Below the pieces are notes generated by a model that worked only from the letters and a program-made list of their open reading frames with translations, made no database searches and was not told the origin of the DNA. Positions 42,562 through 51,267 of a DNA stretch of 64,000 nucleotides are shown here, in pieces. The position numbers and the translations under genes are program-made. Position 1 is the stretch's first letter. Every line of letters begins with the position of its first letter. This DNA is from Pseudomonas umsongensis (GTDB lineage: Bacteria; Pseudomonadota; Gammaproteobacteria; Pseudomonadales; Pseudomonadaceae): contig NZ_NIWU01000007.1 of assembly GCF_002236105.1 (NCBI RefSeq), positions 124,001 through 188,000 on the forward strand. Direction: 5' to 3'.

Positions 42562-44321
42562 GTGCCAGGAGCCTCCGGATCGATGGGCAAGGTGAGTGTG
42601 AACACCGCGCCGTTGTCGTGATTATCGGCGCTCAGGCGTCCTCCCGATTCGTGAACGATGGCAAAGGATACGGCCAGACCGATGCCCAGGCCATCACCCA
42701 CCGGTTTGGTGGTGAAAAAGGGATCGAAGACCTTCGACAGGTTTTCTTCGGCGATGCCGCCGCCGTTGTCGATGACGCTCAGGCGCCACAGTTGTTCGTC
42801 GGCTTCCAGGCGGATTTCCAGGCGTTTGCAGGGTTTGTCCTGCATCGCATCCAGAGCGTTGCGTAGCAGATTGATCAACACTTGCTCCAGGCGAATTGCG
42901 TCGCCGCGCACCCACGCCGGGCGCGCCAGGTGCAGCACGGTGCTGACCTGTTCGTCGCGCAGGCGAGTGTCGAGCAGCTCAAGCGATTGGTCCACCACCG
43001 ATGCCAGGTCCAGGCGTTCGCGCAAACCGCTGGGGCTTTTGCGGGCGAAGGTTTTCAGGTGGCCGGTGAGGGCGGCCATGCGCGTCAGCATGTCATCCAC
43101 CGGCTTGAGAGCCTTGTAGGCGTCGTCGACCCGGCCGTGGTCGAGCAACAGTCGCAGCGTCGCCAGCTGCATGCGCTGGGCGGTCAGTGGTTGATTGATT
43201 TCATGGGCCAGCGCCGCCGACATCTGGCCGAGGGCCGCGAGTTTGGCCGATTGCACCAGACCCTCCTGGGCGGTGCGCAGGTCGCGGGTACGCTCTTCCA
43301 CCAGCTGTTCGAGCTCTTCGCGACTACGCTGGCGCATTTTTGCCAGGCGCCAGCGCTGATTGAGGAACAGCAGCAGAAACACCAGTGTCAGCCACAGGCC
43401 GGCTGCGGCGAGGGCGGCGTTGCGACTGTCTTCGAATGCTACTTGCGGACGACGCAGCAGGTGCAGCGTCCAGCCCTCGGCGGCCAGCGGCAGGGATTCC
43501 CACAGGTAATCCGTCTTGCCGTCCGGACCGTCGACCCGCGCCAGTTCGCTGTTGTCGTCGAAGCGGCGCAACGATTGATAGTCGAGCCGCGTCAGCGGCT
43601 GCTTGTCGTATTGGCGGGTGGCCTTGAGCTCGGCAAGGTCGCTGTCGCTCAACGGTTTCAATTGGCGATAGCGCCAGCCCGGCTGATTGGCGATGAAGAT
43701 GATGCCGCGTGCATCGCTGACCAGCAGCGTGTCGTTGCCCTGGCGCCATTCGCGTTCCAGTTCGGGAAATTCGAGCTTCACTACCATGGCTCCGAGAAAC
43801 TGCCCGTCGTCGTTGGTCACGGCACTGGACAAGAAGTAGCCCGGTATCCCGCTGGTCACCCCCACGGCATAAAAACGCCCGGTGCCCTGGGTGCGGGTCT
43901 GGTTGAAGTAAGGGCGAAAGCCATAATTGTGGCCGACGTAACTGCTGGGCAAGCGCCAGTTGCTTGCTGCCACGGCGAGACCGGTGCGATCGAGCAGTTC
44001 CAGGGTCGAGGACTCGGCGGCGCCATTGATCTTTTCCAGCTTGCGGTTCAGCACGTCCTGTTGCTCTGGGTTGACCGGGCCTTTGAGCGCGTCACGCAGC
44101 TGCGGGTCCAGCGCCAGCACCGAGGGCAGGGCGCGGTAGCGTTCGATCAGGGTGTGCAGGGATGTGGCATACAGCGCCAATTGCTGATTGGCACGGGCCG
44201 CATCTTCAACCAGGGACTGGCGCACGGTGTGGCGCATGGCCAGGGTGGCAGCAATGGCGGCACCGGCGATGATCAGCACGGTGTACAGCGGCAGGCGCAG
44301 GGATCGGGAAGTCAGCGGCAT
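42546..44321 (-). CDS. mifS: Sensor histidine kinase (MifS/DctB-like)
   Basis: 591 residues: membrane helix about 12-30, periplasmic double-cache sensor (about 35-290), second helix about 305-325, coiled linker, HisKA with phospho-His373 in LAHEINQPL, then HATPase with N box NLLRNALDA and G box DNGGGI. Start taken at ATG 44321 (MPLTSRSLRL); the frame is open further upstream but without a clear ribosome site. It senses dicarboxylates in relatives. Confidence 0.9.
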   Translation of the reverse strand: MPLTSRSLRLPLYTVLIIAGAAIAATLAMRHTVRQSLVEDAARANQQLALYATSLHTLIERYRALPSVLALDPQLRDALKGPVNPEQQDVLNRKLEKINGAAESSTLELLDRTGLAVAASNWRLPSSYVGHNYGFRPYFNQTRTQGTGRFYAVGVTSGIPGYFLSSAVTNDDGQFLGAMVVKLEFPELEREWRQGNDTLLVSDARGIIFIANQPGWRYRQLKPLSDSDLAELKATRQYDKQPLTRLDYQSLRRFDDNSELARVDGPDGKTDYLWESLPLAAEGWTLHLLRRPQVAFEDSRNAALAAAGLWLTLVFLLLFLNQRWRLAKMRQRSREELEQLVEERTRDLRTAQEGLVQSAKLAALGQMSAALAHEINQPLTAQRMQLATLRLLLDHGRVDDAYKALKPVDDMLTRMAALTGHLKTFARKSPSGLRERLDLASVVDQSLELLDTRLRDEQVSTVLHLARPAWVRGDAIRLEQVLINLLRNALDAMQDKPCKRLEIRLEADEQLWRLSVIDNGGGIAEENLSKVFDPFFTTKPVGDGLGIGLAVSFAIVHESGGRLSADNHDNGAVFTLTLPIDPEAPGTCSIQ

Positions 44322-44454
44322 GCAGTGGACAACAGGAAAAAATGAGGGGGAGCACAATACCATGTGGAGGGCAGTCATCTCTCGCCGGTACCCATGCGCT
44401 GGCGCTGGTTTTACCGTGATGGTCGATCCCAGGCGTTTCAGTTTGTTACCAGCC

Positions 44455-44490
44455 AAAAAAAACCGGCGGGTCGTTGCCGACCGGCCGGTT
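44455..44490 (-). terminator. Fumarase terminator
   Basis: Stem AACCGGC...GCCGGTT (44461-44467/44484-44490) with an inner GGTCG/CGACC stem. On the minus strand it is followed by eight T (A-run 44455-44462), 21 bases after the fumarase stop. Confidence 0.9.
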
Positions 44491-44510
44491 TGTTGGGGTT
44501 TCAGTGCAGC

Positions 44511-46034
44511 TTACTGCACTTCCACCGCCAGGCTTTCACTGATCTTTTGCTGCCAGATGGCAGGACCGGTGATGTGTACCGACTCGCCCTTGCTGTCGAC
44601 TGCGACAGTCACTGGCATGTCTTTCACGTCGAACTCGTAGATCGCTTCCATGCCCAGTTCGGCGAATGCCACCACGCGGGATTTCTTGATCGCTTGCGCC
44701 ACCAGGTAAGCCGCGCCGCCCACTGCCATCAGGTAAACGGCCTTGTGGTCCTTGATCGCGTCGATTGCGGTCGGGCCGCGCTCGGATTTGCCGATCATGC
44801 CCAGCAGGCCGGTTTGCTCGAGAATCTGACGGGTAAACTTGTCCATGCGCGTGGCGGTGGTCGGGCCAGCCGGGCCTACCACTTCTTCGCGCACCGGATC
44901 GACCGGGCCGACGTAATAGATGAAGCGACCCTTCAGGTCCACCGGCAGGGTTTCACCCTTGTTCAGCATCTCGACCATGCGCTTGTGCGCAGCGTCGCGA
45001 CCGGTAAGCATCTTGCCGTTGAGCAGGACGGTTTCGCCCGGCTTCCAGCTCTGCACTTCTTCCGGGGTCAGGGTGTCGAGGTTGACGCGACGGGCCGACG
45101 GACCCGCTTCCCAGACGATTTCCGGGTAGGCGTCCAAAGGTGGCGCTTCCAGGGATGCCGGGCCAGAACCGTCGAGCACGAAGTGCGCGTGACGGGTAGC
45201 GGCGCAGTTCGGGATCATGCACACCGGCAACGAGGCGGCGTGGGTCGGGTAATCCATGATCTTCACGTCGAGCACGGTGGTCAGGCCGCCGAGGCCCTGG
45301 GCGCCGATGCCCAGCTGGTTGACCTTCTCGAACAGCTCCAGGCGCATTTCTTCGATGCGGTTCTGCGGGCCGCGGGCCTTAAGCTCGTGAATGTCGATGG
45401 ACTCCATCAACACTTCCTTGGCCATCACCGCGGCTTTCTCGGCGGTGCCGCCGATGCCGATGCCGAGCATGCCCGGTGGGCACCAGCCGGCACCCATGGT
45501 CGGAACGGTCTTGAGCACCCAGTCGACGATCGAGTCGGACGGGTTGAGCATGGCCATTTTCGACTTGTTCTCGGAACCGCCACCCTTGGCTGCCACGTCC
45601 ACTTCCACGGTGTTACCCGGAACGATGGAGTAGTGGATGACGGCCGGGGTGTTGTCCTTGGTGTTTTTACGAGCGCCCGCCGGGTCGGCGAGGATCGAGG
45701 CGCGCAGGACGTTTTCCGGCAGGTTGTAAGCCCGGCGCACGCCTTCGTTGATCATGTCGTCCAGGCCCATGGTGGCGCCATCCCAACGTACGTCCATGCC
45801 TACGCGAACGAAAACGGTGACGATGCCGGTGTCCTGGCAGATCGGGCGGTGGCCGGTGGCGCACATCCGCGAGTTGATCAGGATCTGCGCCATGGAGTCA
45901 CGGGCCGCTGGCGATTCTTCGCGCAGGTAGGCTTCGTGCATCGCCTGGATGAAATCCACGGGGTGGTAATAGGAAATGAACTGCAGGGCGTCGGCAACGC
46001 TCTGAATCAGGTCGTCTTGCTTGATCACGGTCAT
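44511..46034 (-). CDS. fumA: Class I fumarate hydratase
   Basis: [4Fe-4S] TCA-cycle enzyme, fumarate to L-malate. 507 residues: N-terminal alpha domain and C-terminal beta domain. Likely cluster cysteines are in HRPICQDTG (about residue 77), PVCMIPNCAATRHAHF and the GWCPPG region. Start ATG 46034 with AGGAG upstream. The same order fumarase / diguanylate cyclase / ferredoxin reductase / pyruvate kinase occurs in P. aeruginosa as I recall. Confidence 0.95.
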   Translation of the reverse strand: MTVIKQDDLIQSVADALQFISYYHPVDFIQAMHEAYLREESPAARDSMAQILINSRMCATGHRPICQDTGIVTVFVRVGMDVRWDGATMGLDDMINEGVRRAYNLPENVLRASILADPAGARKNTKDNTPAVIHYSIVPGNTVEVDVAAKGGGSENKSKMAMLNPSDSIVDWVLKTVPTMGAGWCPPGMLGIGIGGTAEKAAVMAKEVLMESIDIHELKARGPQNRIEEMRLELFEKVNQLGIGAQGLGGLTTVLDVKIMDYPTHAASLPVCMIPNCAATRHAHFVLDGSGPASLEAPPLDAYPEIVWEAGPSARRVNLDTLTPEEVQSWKPGETVLLNGKMLTGRDAAHKRMVEMLNKGETLPVDLKGRFIYYVGPVDPVREEVVGPAGPTTATRMDKFTRQILEQTGLLGMIGKSERGPTAIDAIKDHKAVYLMAVGGAAYLVAQAIKKSRVVAFAELGMEAIYEFDVKDMPVTVAVDSKGESVHITGPAIWQQKISESLAVEVQ

Positions 46035-46231
46035 GAGTCGCGCTCCTCTAAAAGACGGGAACATTCAATAAGGTGCTTGCAGCTTGGGTACTTCGGTCGG
46101 TTGCAAGCACCTTTCAAGGCACGCCGGGCATGCTGGCGCGACGCTAAAAAGGCGCGGCAGTATACCGCGCATCAAAGGCAGGTACACGCGCCGGCGGTCA
46201 AACCTTGGTCTGATTGTCGTGCCCGATCCCC

Positions 46232-46309
46232 GTAGGAGCTGTCGAAGGCTGCGATCTTTTGATTTTGTTTTTAAGATCAAGATCAAAAGATCGCAGCCTG
46301 CGGCAGCTC
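46232..46309. repeat. Inverted repeat, family 2
   Basis: GTAGGAGCTGTCGAAGGCTGCGATCTTTTGAT and the inverse GATCAAAAGATCGCAGCCTGCGGCAGCTC. It fills the middle of the 382-base fumA-cyclase gap (46035-46416); the rest holds presumed divergent promoters only. Confidence 0.88.
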
Positions 46310-46416
46310 ACAGTGAAATTGTGTCACCCGAAAATTGAATGGTTATTTATCGGCCGCACCACTAAAGTGACATTCGGTCTGTAGAGTAGGACGCTCTGTC
46401 AGTCTCCTTTCATAGG

Positions 46417-47535
46417 GTGAGTCAACGATTGACCCATAACGCCATCCAGCGCCTGTTGCTCAAACGTTTTTCCCTCGCAGCCGGCACCTACGCCCTGGCC
46501 CTGCTACTGCTGTGGCTGGCGTTTTTTACCGGCCACTACGATGAGTCGCTGGCCAACGTCGCCGTCGGCAGTGGGCTGGTGGTCATCAGCCAGGCGGCGT
46601 TGTTCGTAGTGTTTTACAGCGGCTGCAACCTGCGTTTTTCCGACCCCAGCCTGACCGAGACGCAGGTGCTGCTGGGGCTGGGTTGGCAAACCTGGCTGAT
46701 TGCCAATCTGGATGAGGCTCGTGGCGCGTTTCTGGTGTTCTACGTGCTGATTCTGTTGTTCGGGCTGTTTCATCTGTCGCGCCGTGCATTTGCGCGCTGT
46801 GCGTTGCTGGTCTTTTTCAGTTTCAGCGCGATCACGCTGTGGGAGGGCTACCACTTCCAGCTGGCCGACCCGGCGCTGGCCGCATTGCAGGTATGCGTAC
46901 TGTTCATCGTGCTGGTCTGGCTTGAGCTGTACGCCCGTTACGTCCAGGCCTCCCGCCTGCGCATGCGTCAACGCCGCTTCGCCTTGCAGGCGCACCAGGA
47001 CACGTTGCGCGGGATGATGCGCCAGCTCGAGGATCTGGTCGCTACCGACGAGTTGACCGGACTGTTCAATCGCCGGCATTTCCTGCGCCTGGCTTCACGC
47101 GAACTCAAGGCCATGGACGCCAGCGTCGTGCATGGCCTGGCGCTGATCGACCTCGATCACTTCAAGCGCATCAACGATATTCACGGCCATGCGGCTGGCG
47201 ATCAGGTATTGCAGGCATTTGCCGGCGTGGCGTCGGCCTGCCTGCGCGACGGTGATGTCCTGGCGCGCTACGGCGGAGAAGAGTTTGTGGTGTTGCTGCC
47301 TGATTGCGATGCCGGTCGATTGACCGCTTGTTGCGAGCGGCTGCGCCTCGCCTTTATCGATGTCGAGCTGATCGGCTTGAAAGTCGGCAGTCTCAGCCTG
47401 TCCGCCGGCATGACCCTGCTGTTACCGGGTGATGATCTTGACGAGGCCTTGCAGCGGGCTGACCAGGCGCTTTATCGGGCCAAACGTGACGGCCGCAACC
47501 GTTGCGCTGCAGCATGGGAAAACGTCGATGCCTGA
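46417..47535 (+). CDS. sadC: Membrane diguanylate cyclase (SadC-like)
   Basis: 372 residues from GTG 46417 (TTG 46429 is the alternative, better spaced from AGGG). About six membrane helices (residues 15-185), then a GGDEF domain making cyclic di-GMP: active site GGEEF at 286-290 and product-inhibition site RDGD at 277-280, both intact. Position between fumarase and the ferredoxin-type reductase matches sadC of P. aeruginosa, though that protein is longer by about 115 residues. Overlaps the next gene by 8 bases. Confidence 0.82.
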   Translation: MSQRLTHNAIQRLLLKRFSLAAGTYALALLLLWLAFFTGHYDESLANVAVGSGLVVISQAALFVVFYSGCNLRFSDPSLTETQVLLGLGWQTWLIANLDEARGAFLVFYVLILLFGLFHLSRRAFARCALLVFFSFSAITLWEGYHFQLADPALAALQVCVLFIVLVWLELYARYVQASRLRMRQRRFALQAHQDTLRGMMRQLEDLVATDELTGLFNRRHFLRLASRELKAMDASVVHGLALIDLDHFKRINDIHGHAAGDQVLQAFAGVASACLRDGDVLARYGGEEFVVLLPDCDAGRLTACCERLRLAFIDVELIGLKVGSLSLSAGMTLLLPGDDLDEALQRADQALYRAKRDGRNRCAAAWENVDA

Positions 47536-48463
47536 GTTGCGCGTCGGTGACCGCCAATGGTCGGTGCCAGTTGGCAGTAATCTGCTTGATGCCCTGAATC
47601 AGAACGGCGTGTCGGTGCCTTACAGCTGTCGTGCCGGCAGTTGCCATGCGTGCCTGGTGCAATGCGTGCAAGGGCTGCCGAGCGACAGCCGGCCCGATGC
47701 CTTGAGTGCGCAGCAGCGCCAGCAAGGCTGGCGGCTGGCATGCCAGTGCCAGGTGGTCGAGGATTTGCAAGTGCACACCTTCGACCCGCAGCAGGATGGC
47801 AGCCCGGCCGAAGTCGCGGCCGTCGATTGGTTGAGCGCCAGCGTATTGCGCTTGCGCCTCACCCCGCAGCGTCCATTGCGCTATAGCGCAGGTCAGCATC
47901 TGGTGTTGTGGGCCGGTAATGTGGCGCGGCCGTATTCCCTCGCCAGCCTGCCGGAGGAAGACCGCTTCCTGGAGTTCCACCTCGATTGCCGCCTGCCAGG
48001 TGAATTCAGTGACGCGGCGCGTCAGCTGAGCATTGGCGATCCAGTCCGCCTCGGCGAGTTGCGGGGCGGGGCATTGCATTACGACCCGGACTGGCATGCC
48101 CGGCCGTTGTGGCTAATGGCCGCCGGCACCGGCCTGGGACCATTGTTTGGCGTGTTGCGCGAAGCATTGCGTCAGGATCATCAGGGTGCCATCCGTGTGA
48201 TTCACCTGGCCCATGATGCCAATGAGCATTATCTGGCCAAACCCCTGCAAGCCATGGCAGCCAGTCGTCCGAACCTCAGTATCGAGCTCTGGACCCCAGC
48301 CGGGTTGCCAGCGGCATTGGCGCAAATGCGCCTTGTCTCTCGGCAAACCCTCGCCTTGGTCTGTGGAGCCCCCGATAGCGTTGACGCCTTCGCCCGGCGC
48401 CTGTACCTGGCAGGACTGCCGCGTAATCAACTGCTGGCCGACGTGTTCCTGCCCCGTGGTTGA
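47528..48463 (+). CDS. Ferredoxin-NAD(P)H reductase type electron transfer protein (CDP-6-deoxy-glucoseen reductase-like)
   Basis: 311 residues: N-terminal [2Fe-2S] domain with Cys34, Cys39, Cys42 and Cys72, then an FAD-binding domain (RPYSLAS motif near 138) and NAD(P) domain (MAAGTGLGPLFGVLRE). Annotated in relatives after AscD, but without sugar genes nearby it is probably a general reductase for an unknown oxygenase or radical partner. Start ATG 47528. Confidence 0.88.
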   Translation: MPELRVGDRQWSVPVGSNLLDALNQNGVSVPYSCRAGSCHACLVQCVQGLPSDSRPDALSAQQRQQGWRLACQCQVVEDLQVHTFDPQQDGSPAEVAAVDWLSASVLRLRLTPQRPLRYSAGQHLVLWAGNVARPYSLASLPEEDRFLEFHLDCRLPGEFSDAARQLSIGDPVRLGELRGGALHYDPDWHARPLWLMAAGTGLGPLFGVLREALRQDHQGAIRVIHLAHDANEHYLAKPLQAMAASRPNLSIELWTPAGLPAALAQMRLVSRQTLALVCGAPDSVDAFARRLYLAGLPRNQLLADVFLPRG

Positions 48464-48500
48464 GATGATACAGCTCAAGGCAATGGCGGCATTGAACCCA

Positions 48501-48580
48501 AAAAAGATCGCAGCCTGCGGCAGCTCCTACAATGGAATGCGTTCCCTGTAGGAGCTGCCGCAGGCTGCGATCTTTTAATC
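48501..48580. repeat. Inverted repeat, family 2 (outward orientation)
   Basis: AAAAAGATCGCAGCCTGCGGCAGCTCCTAC, 16 bases, then GTAGGAGCTGCCGCAGGCTGCGATCTTTT. The arms are in the reverse order compared with the other three copies. Confidence 0.9.
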
Positions 48581-48591
48581 TTCAAAACAAA

Positions 48592-48621
48592 AAAGCCCCG
48601 CCATTCACATGGCAGGGCTTT
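48592..48621 (-). terminator. Pyruvate kinase terminator
   Basis: AAAGCCCCGCCA (48592-48603) pairs with TGGCAGGGCTTT (48610-48621) with one mismatch. T-rich tail on the minus strand. 21 bases past the pyk stop. Confidence 0.85.
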
Positions 48622-48642
48622 CGTTTTTCAGCGAGCGGTCAC

Positions 48643-50094
48643 TCAGACCATCGGATCGCCAACGTGCAGGATCTTCATGCCGTTGGTGCCACCGGTGGTG
48701 TGGTAGCTGTCGCCCTTGGTCAGGATGACCCAGTCGCCTTTCTGTACGACGCCGCGCTTGACCAGTTCGTCGATCGCCTTCTGGCTGACTTCGTTCGGTG
48801 CCAGCGAAGCCGGATCGAATGGAATGGTGTACACGCCACGGAACAGCGCCGCGCGCGCCTGGGCTTCACGGTGTGGAGTGAACGCATAGATCGGCACCGA
48901 GGAACGGATGCGCGACATGATCAGCGGGGTGTAGCCACTTTCGGTCAGGGCGATGATCGCCTTCACGCCCGGGAAGTGGTTGGCGGTGTACATGGTGGCC
49001 AGGGCGATGCTCTCGTCGCAGCGCTGGAACTCCTTGCCAATGCGGTGGCTGGAGGTCTTGCTGGTTGGGTGCTTTTCAGCGCCAACGCAGATTCGCGCCA
49101 TTGCTTGCACAGCTTCCAGCGGGTACAGGCCGGCGGCACTTTCGGCCGAGAGCATCACGGCGTCGGTGTAGTCGAGCACGGCGTTGGCTACGTCGGACAC
49201 TTCGGCGCGGGTCGGCATCGGGTTCTGGATCATCGACTCCATCATCTGGGTCGCCACGATCACGGCCTTGTTGTGGCGGCGCGCGTGCAGAATGATTTTC
49301 TTCTGGATGCCCACCAGTTCGGCGTCGCCGATTTCCACGCCCAGGTCACCACGGGCCACCATTACGGCGTCGGAGGCATTGATCAGGCCGTCGAGGGTTT
49401 CGTCGTCGGCTACGGCTTCGGCACGTTCGATCTTCGCCACCAGCCAGGCGGTACCGCCGGCTTCGTCGCGCAGTTGACGGGCGTATTCCATGTCGGCGGC
49501 GTCGCGCGGGAAGGACACGGCGAGGTAGTCGACCTGCATTTCGGCAGCGAGCTTGATGTCTGCCTTGTCTTTCTCGGTCAGGGCCGGTGCCGTCAGGCCA
49601 CCACCGCGACGGTTGATGCCTTTATGGTCTGACAGCGGGCCGCCGATGGTCACGGTGCAGTTCAGTTCGGTAGCGGTGGCGGTGTCGACGCGCATCACCA
49701 CGCGGCCGTCGTCGAGCAGCAGCTCGTCACCTACACCGCAGTCCTTGACCAGGTCCGGGTAGTCGATGCCGACCACTTGCTGGTTGCCTTCGGTCAGGGG
49801 ATGGCTGGTGGAGAAGGTGAATTGATCACCGATCTTCAGCTCGATCTTCTTGTTGGCGAATTTGGCGATACGGATTTTCGGGCCTTGCAGGTCACCCAGC
49901 AGGGCAACGAAGCGGCCGTGCTTGGCAGCGAGGTCACGCACCAGCTTCGCGCGAGCCTTGTGCTCGTCGGGGGTGCCGTGGGAGAAGTTCAGGCGGGCTA
50001 CGTCCAGGCCAGCCAGGATCAGCTGTTCGAGAACTTCCGGCGAGTTACTGGCCGGGCCAAGGGTGGCGACGATTTTGGTACGACGGACGGACAT
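48643..50094 (-). CDS. pykA: Pyruvate kinase
   Basis: Phosphoenolpyruvate + ADP to pyruvate + ATP. 483 residues, the type II (PykA) length. Motifs: LNFSHGTPDEH near the N-terminus, catalytic Lys in AKIERAEA, metal-binding MVARGDLGVEIGDAELVGIQKK, and DAVMLSAESAAGLYPLEAV. Start ATG 50094. In Pseudomonas it is the main pyruvate kinase. Confidence 0.97.
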   Translation of the reverse strand: MSVRRTKIVATLGPASNSPEVLEQLILAGLDVARLNFSHGTPDEHKARAKLVRDLAAKHGRFVALLGDLQGPKIRIAKFANKKIELKIGDQFTFSTSHPLTEGNQQVVGIDYPDLVKDCGVGDELLLDDGRVVMRVDTATATELNCTVTIGGPLSDHKGINRRGGGLTAPALTEKDKADIKLAAEMQVDYLAVSFPRDAADMEYARQLRDEAGGTAWLVAKIERAEAVADDETLDGLINASDAVMVARGDLGVEIGDAELVGIQKKIILHARRHNKAVIVATQMMESMIQNPMPTRAEVSDVANAVLDYTDAVMLSAESAAGLYPLEAVQAMARICVGAEKHPTSKTSSHRIGKEFQRCDESIALATMYTANHFPGVKAIIALTESGYTPLIMSRIRSSVPIYAFTPHREAQARAALFRGVYTIPFDPASLAPNEVSQKAIDELVKRGVVQKGDWVILTKGDSYHTTGGTNGMKILHVGDPMV

Positions 50095-50266
50095 GCAAAG
50101 ACTCCTGAGTTCAAGCGCTGAGTGAGGCTACTATGCTCTTGGGGTGTAGTCATTGTTCATGTGCACTACTTATTCGTTTGATTCTTTGAATGAACACTTT
50201 TGCTGACCTGCCACCTGAAGATTTTCGTCCACGGGTCGATACAGAGCTCAAGTCAGGAGAACTCCC

Positions 50267-50641
50267 ATGCGATTCGTGCTCATAGCCGTCCTTGCCCTCA
50301 GTGTCGTGGGCTGCACCCGTTGGTCGATGAACCACCATTTGAACCTTGCCTATAGCGCCTATGACCGTGGTAATTGCGAGCAAGTGACGCTCGAGCTTTC
50401 CAAAGTTGAACGCGCCAGCCGCGCGCGGCCTTATGTGTGGCCAGAAGTGTCAATGTTGCGCGGTTTGTGTCTGGAACGGCAAAAACTGTTTGTCGATGCG
50501 GCGCAAACCTACCAGTTCATCATTGCTTCGTATCCGCAAAGCGAATACGCGTATCGCGCCCAGGCTCGCCTGGAAACCTTGCAAGCACTCAATCACTACC
50601 CGCTGCGAAGTTCGGCGACGGTACGTCCAACCCGCTTCTGA
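50267..50641 (+). CDS. TPR-like lipoprotein
   Basis: 124 residues. Lipobox VVGC (Cys16) after a short signal, then two to three helix pairs resembling TPR repeats (LNLAYSAYDRGNCEQVTLELSKVERA and CLERQKLFVDAAQTYQFIIASYPQSEYAYRAQARLETL). Probably an outer-membrane-anchored adaptor. RBS AGGAG 6 bases upstream of ATG 50267. Unknown partner. Confidence 0.85.
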   Translation: MRFVLIAVLALSVVGCTRWSMNHHLNLAYSAYDRGNCEQVTLELSKVERASRARPYVWPEVSMLRGLCLERQKLFVDAAQTYQFIIASYPQSEYAYRAQARLETLQALNHYPLRSSATVRPTRF

Positions 50642-50879
50642 TTACGTTTCTCATCTGGTGGCTGGCTCGCCGGCGACGGTGAGCTATAGTCGAATAGATC
50701 GGTTTGGAGCCTTGTCTGCAAACCGACGTAACACCTGTGATCGGCAGGAGTAAGCGGCAGCGGTTCATGGACTGTCGCACCAGGATCGGGGAGAGCGCGC
50801 CCATCGCCTGTCTATCAGGCCGGCCCGTTCCGAAGCATTAGTGCGGCCCTGCTTAAGGGCCTGGCAAAGCGAATTCAGC

Positions 50880-51239
50880 ATGTTCACTGACCGCCGGATC
50901 GAGCGGCATCAACTGCCGTATTTTCTGAAAGTGTTCAACCGCATTACCGACAAGCCGATTGGCTATCTCGGCAACGTCTCCGAAGACGGGCTGATGCTTA
51001 TCAGTCAGTTGCCGATGATGATCGGCGTGGATTTCGATTTGCGCCTGAAAATCCCCGCGAGCGGCGGGTGCATGCAGGTCATCGATCTGCGGGCGTGTTG
51101 CCTGTGGTGTCATGAAGACGCAACTCCTCACTACTATGACGCCGGGTTCAGCCTGCAACGGGCACCCCCGGAGTATGGGCAACTGGTGGAGGCATTGAGG
51201 CAGTACTTCAGTTTTCAGCCGTTGCCGGCGTCTGCCTGA
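50880..51239 (+). CDS. PilZ-domain protein
   Basis: 119 residues with the cyclic di-GMP-binding PilZ signature: RRIERH (RxxxR-type loop, residues 5-10) and NVSEDG (D/NxSxxG, about 35-40). Begins at ATG 50880. Its position near the diguanylate cyclase gene suggests, but does not prove, a shared pathway. The 238-base gap before it (50642-50879) contains nothing I can name. Confidence 0.85.
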   Translation: MFTDRRIERHQLPYFLKVFNRITDKPIGYLGNVSEDGLMLISQLPMMIGVDFDLRLKIPASGGCMQVIDLRACCLWCHEDATPHYYDAGFSLQRAPPEYGQLVEALRQYFSFQPLPASA

Positions 51240-51267
51240 TGCCGCATGGGTTGCGCTTGGAGCGTTG

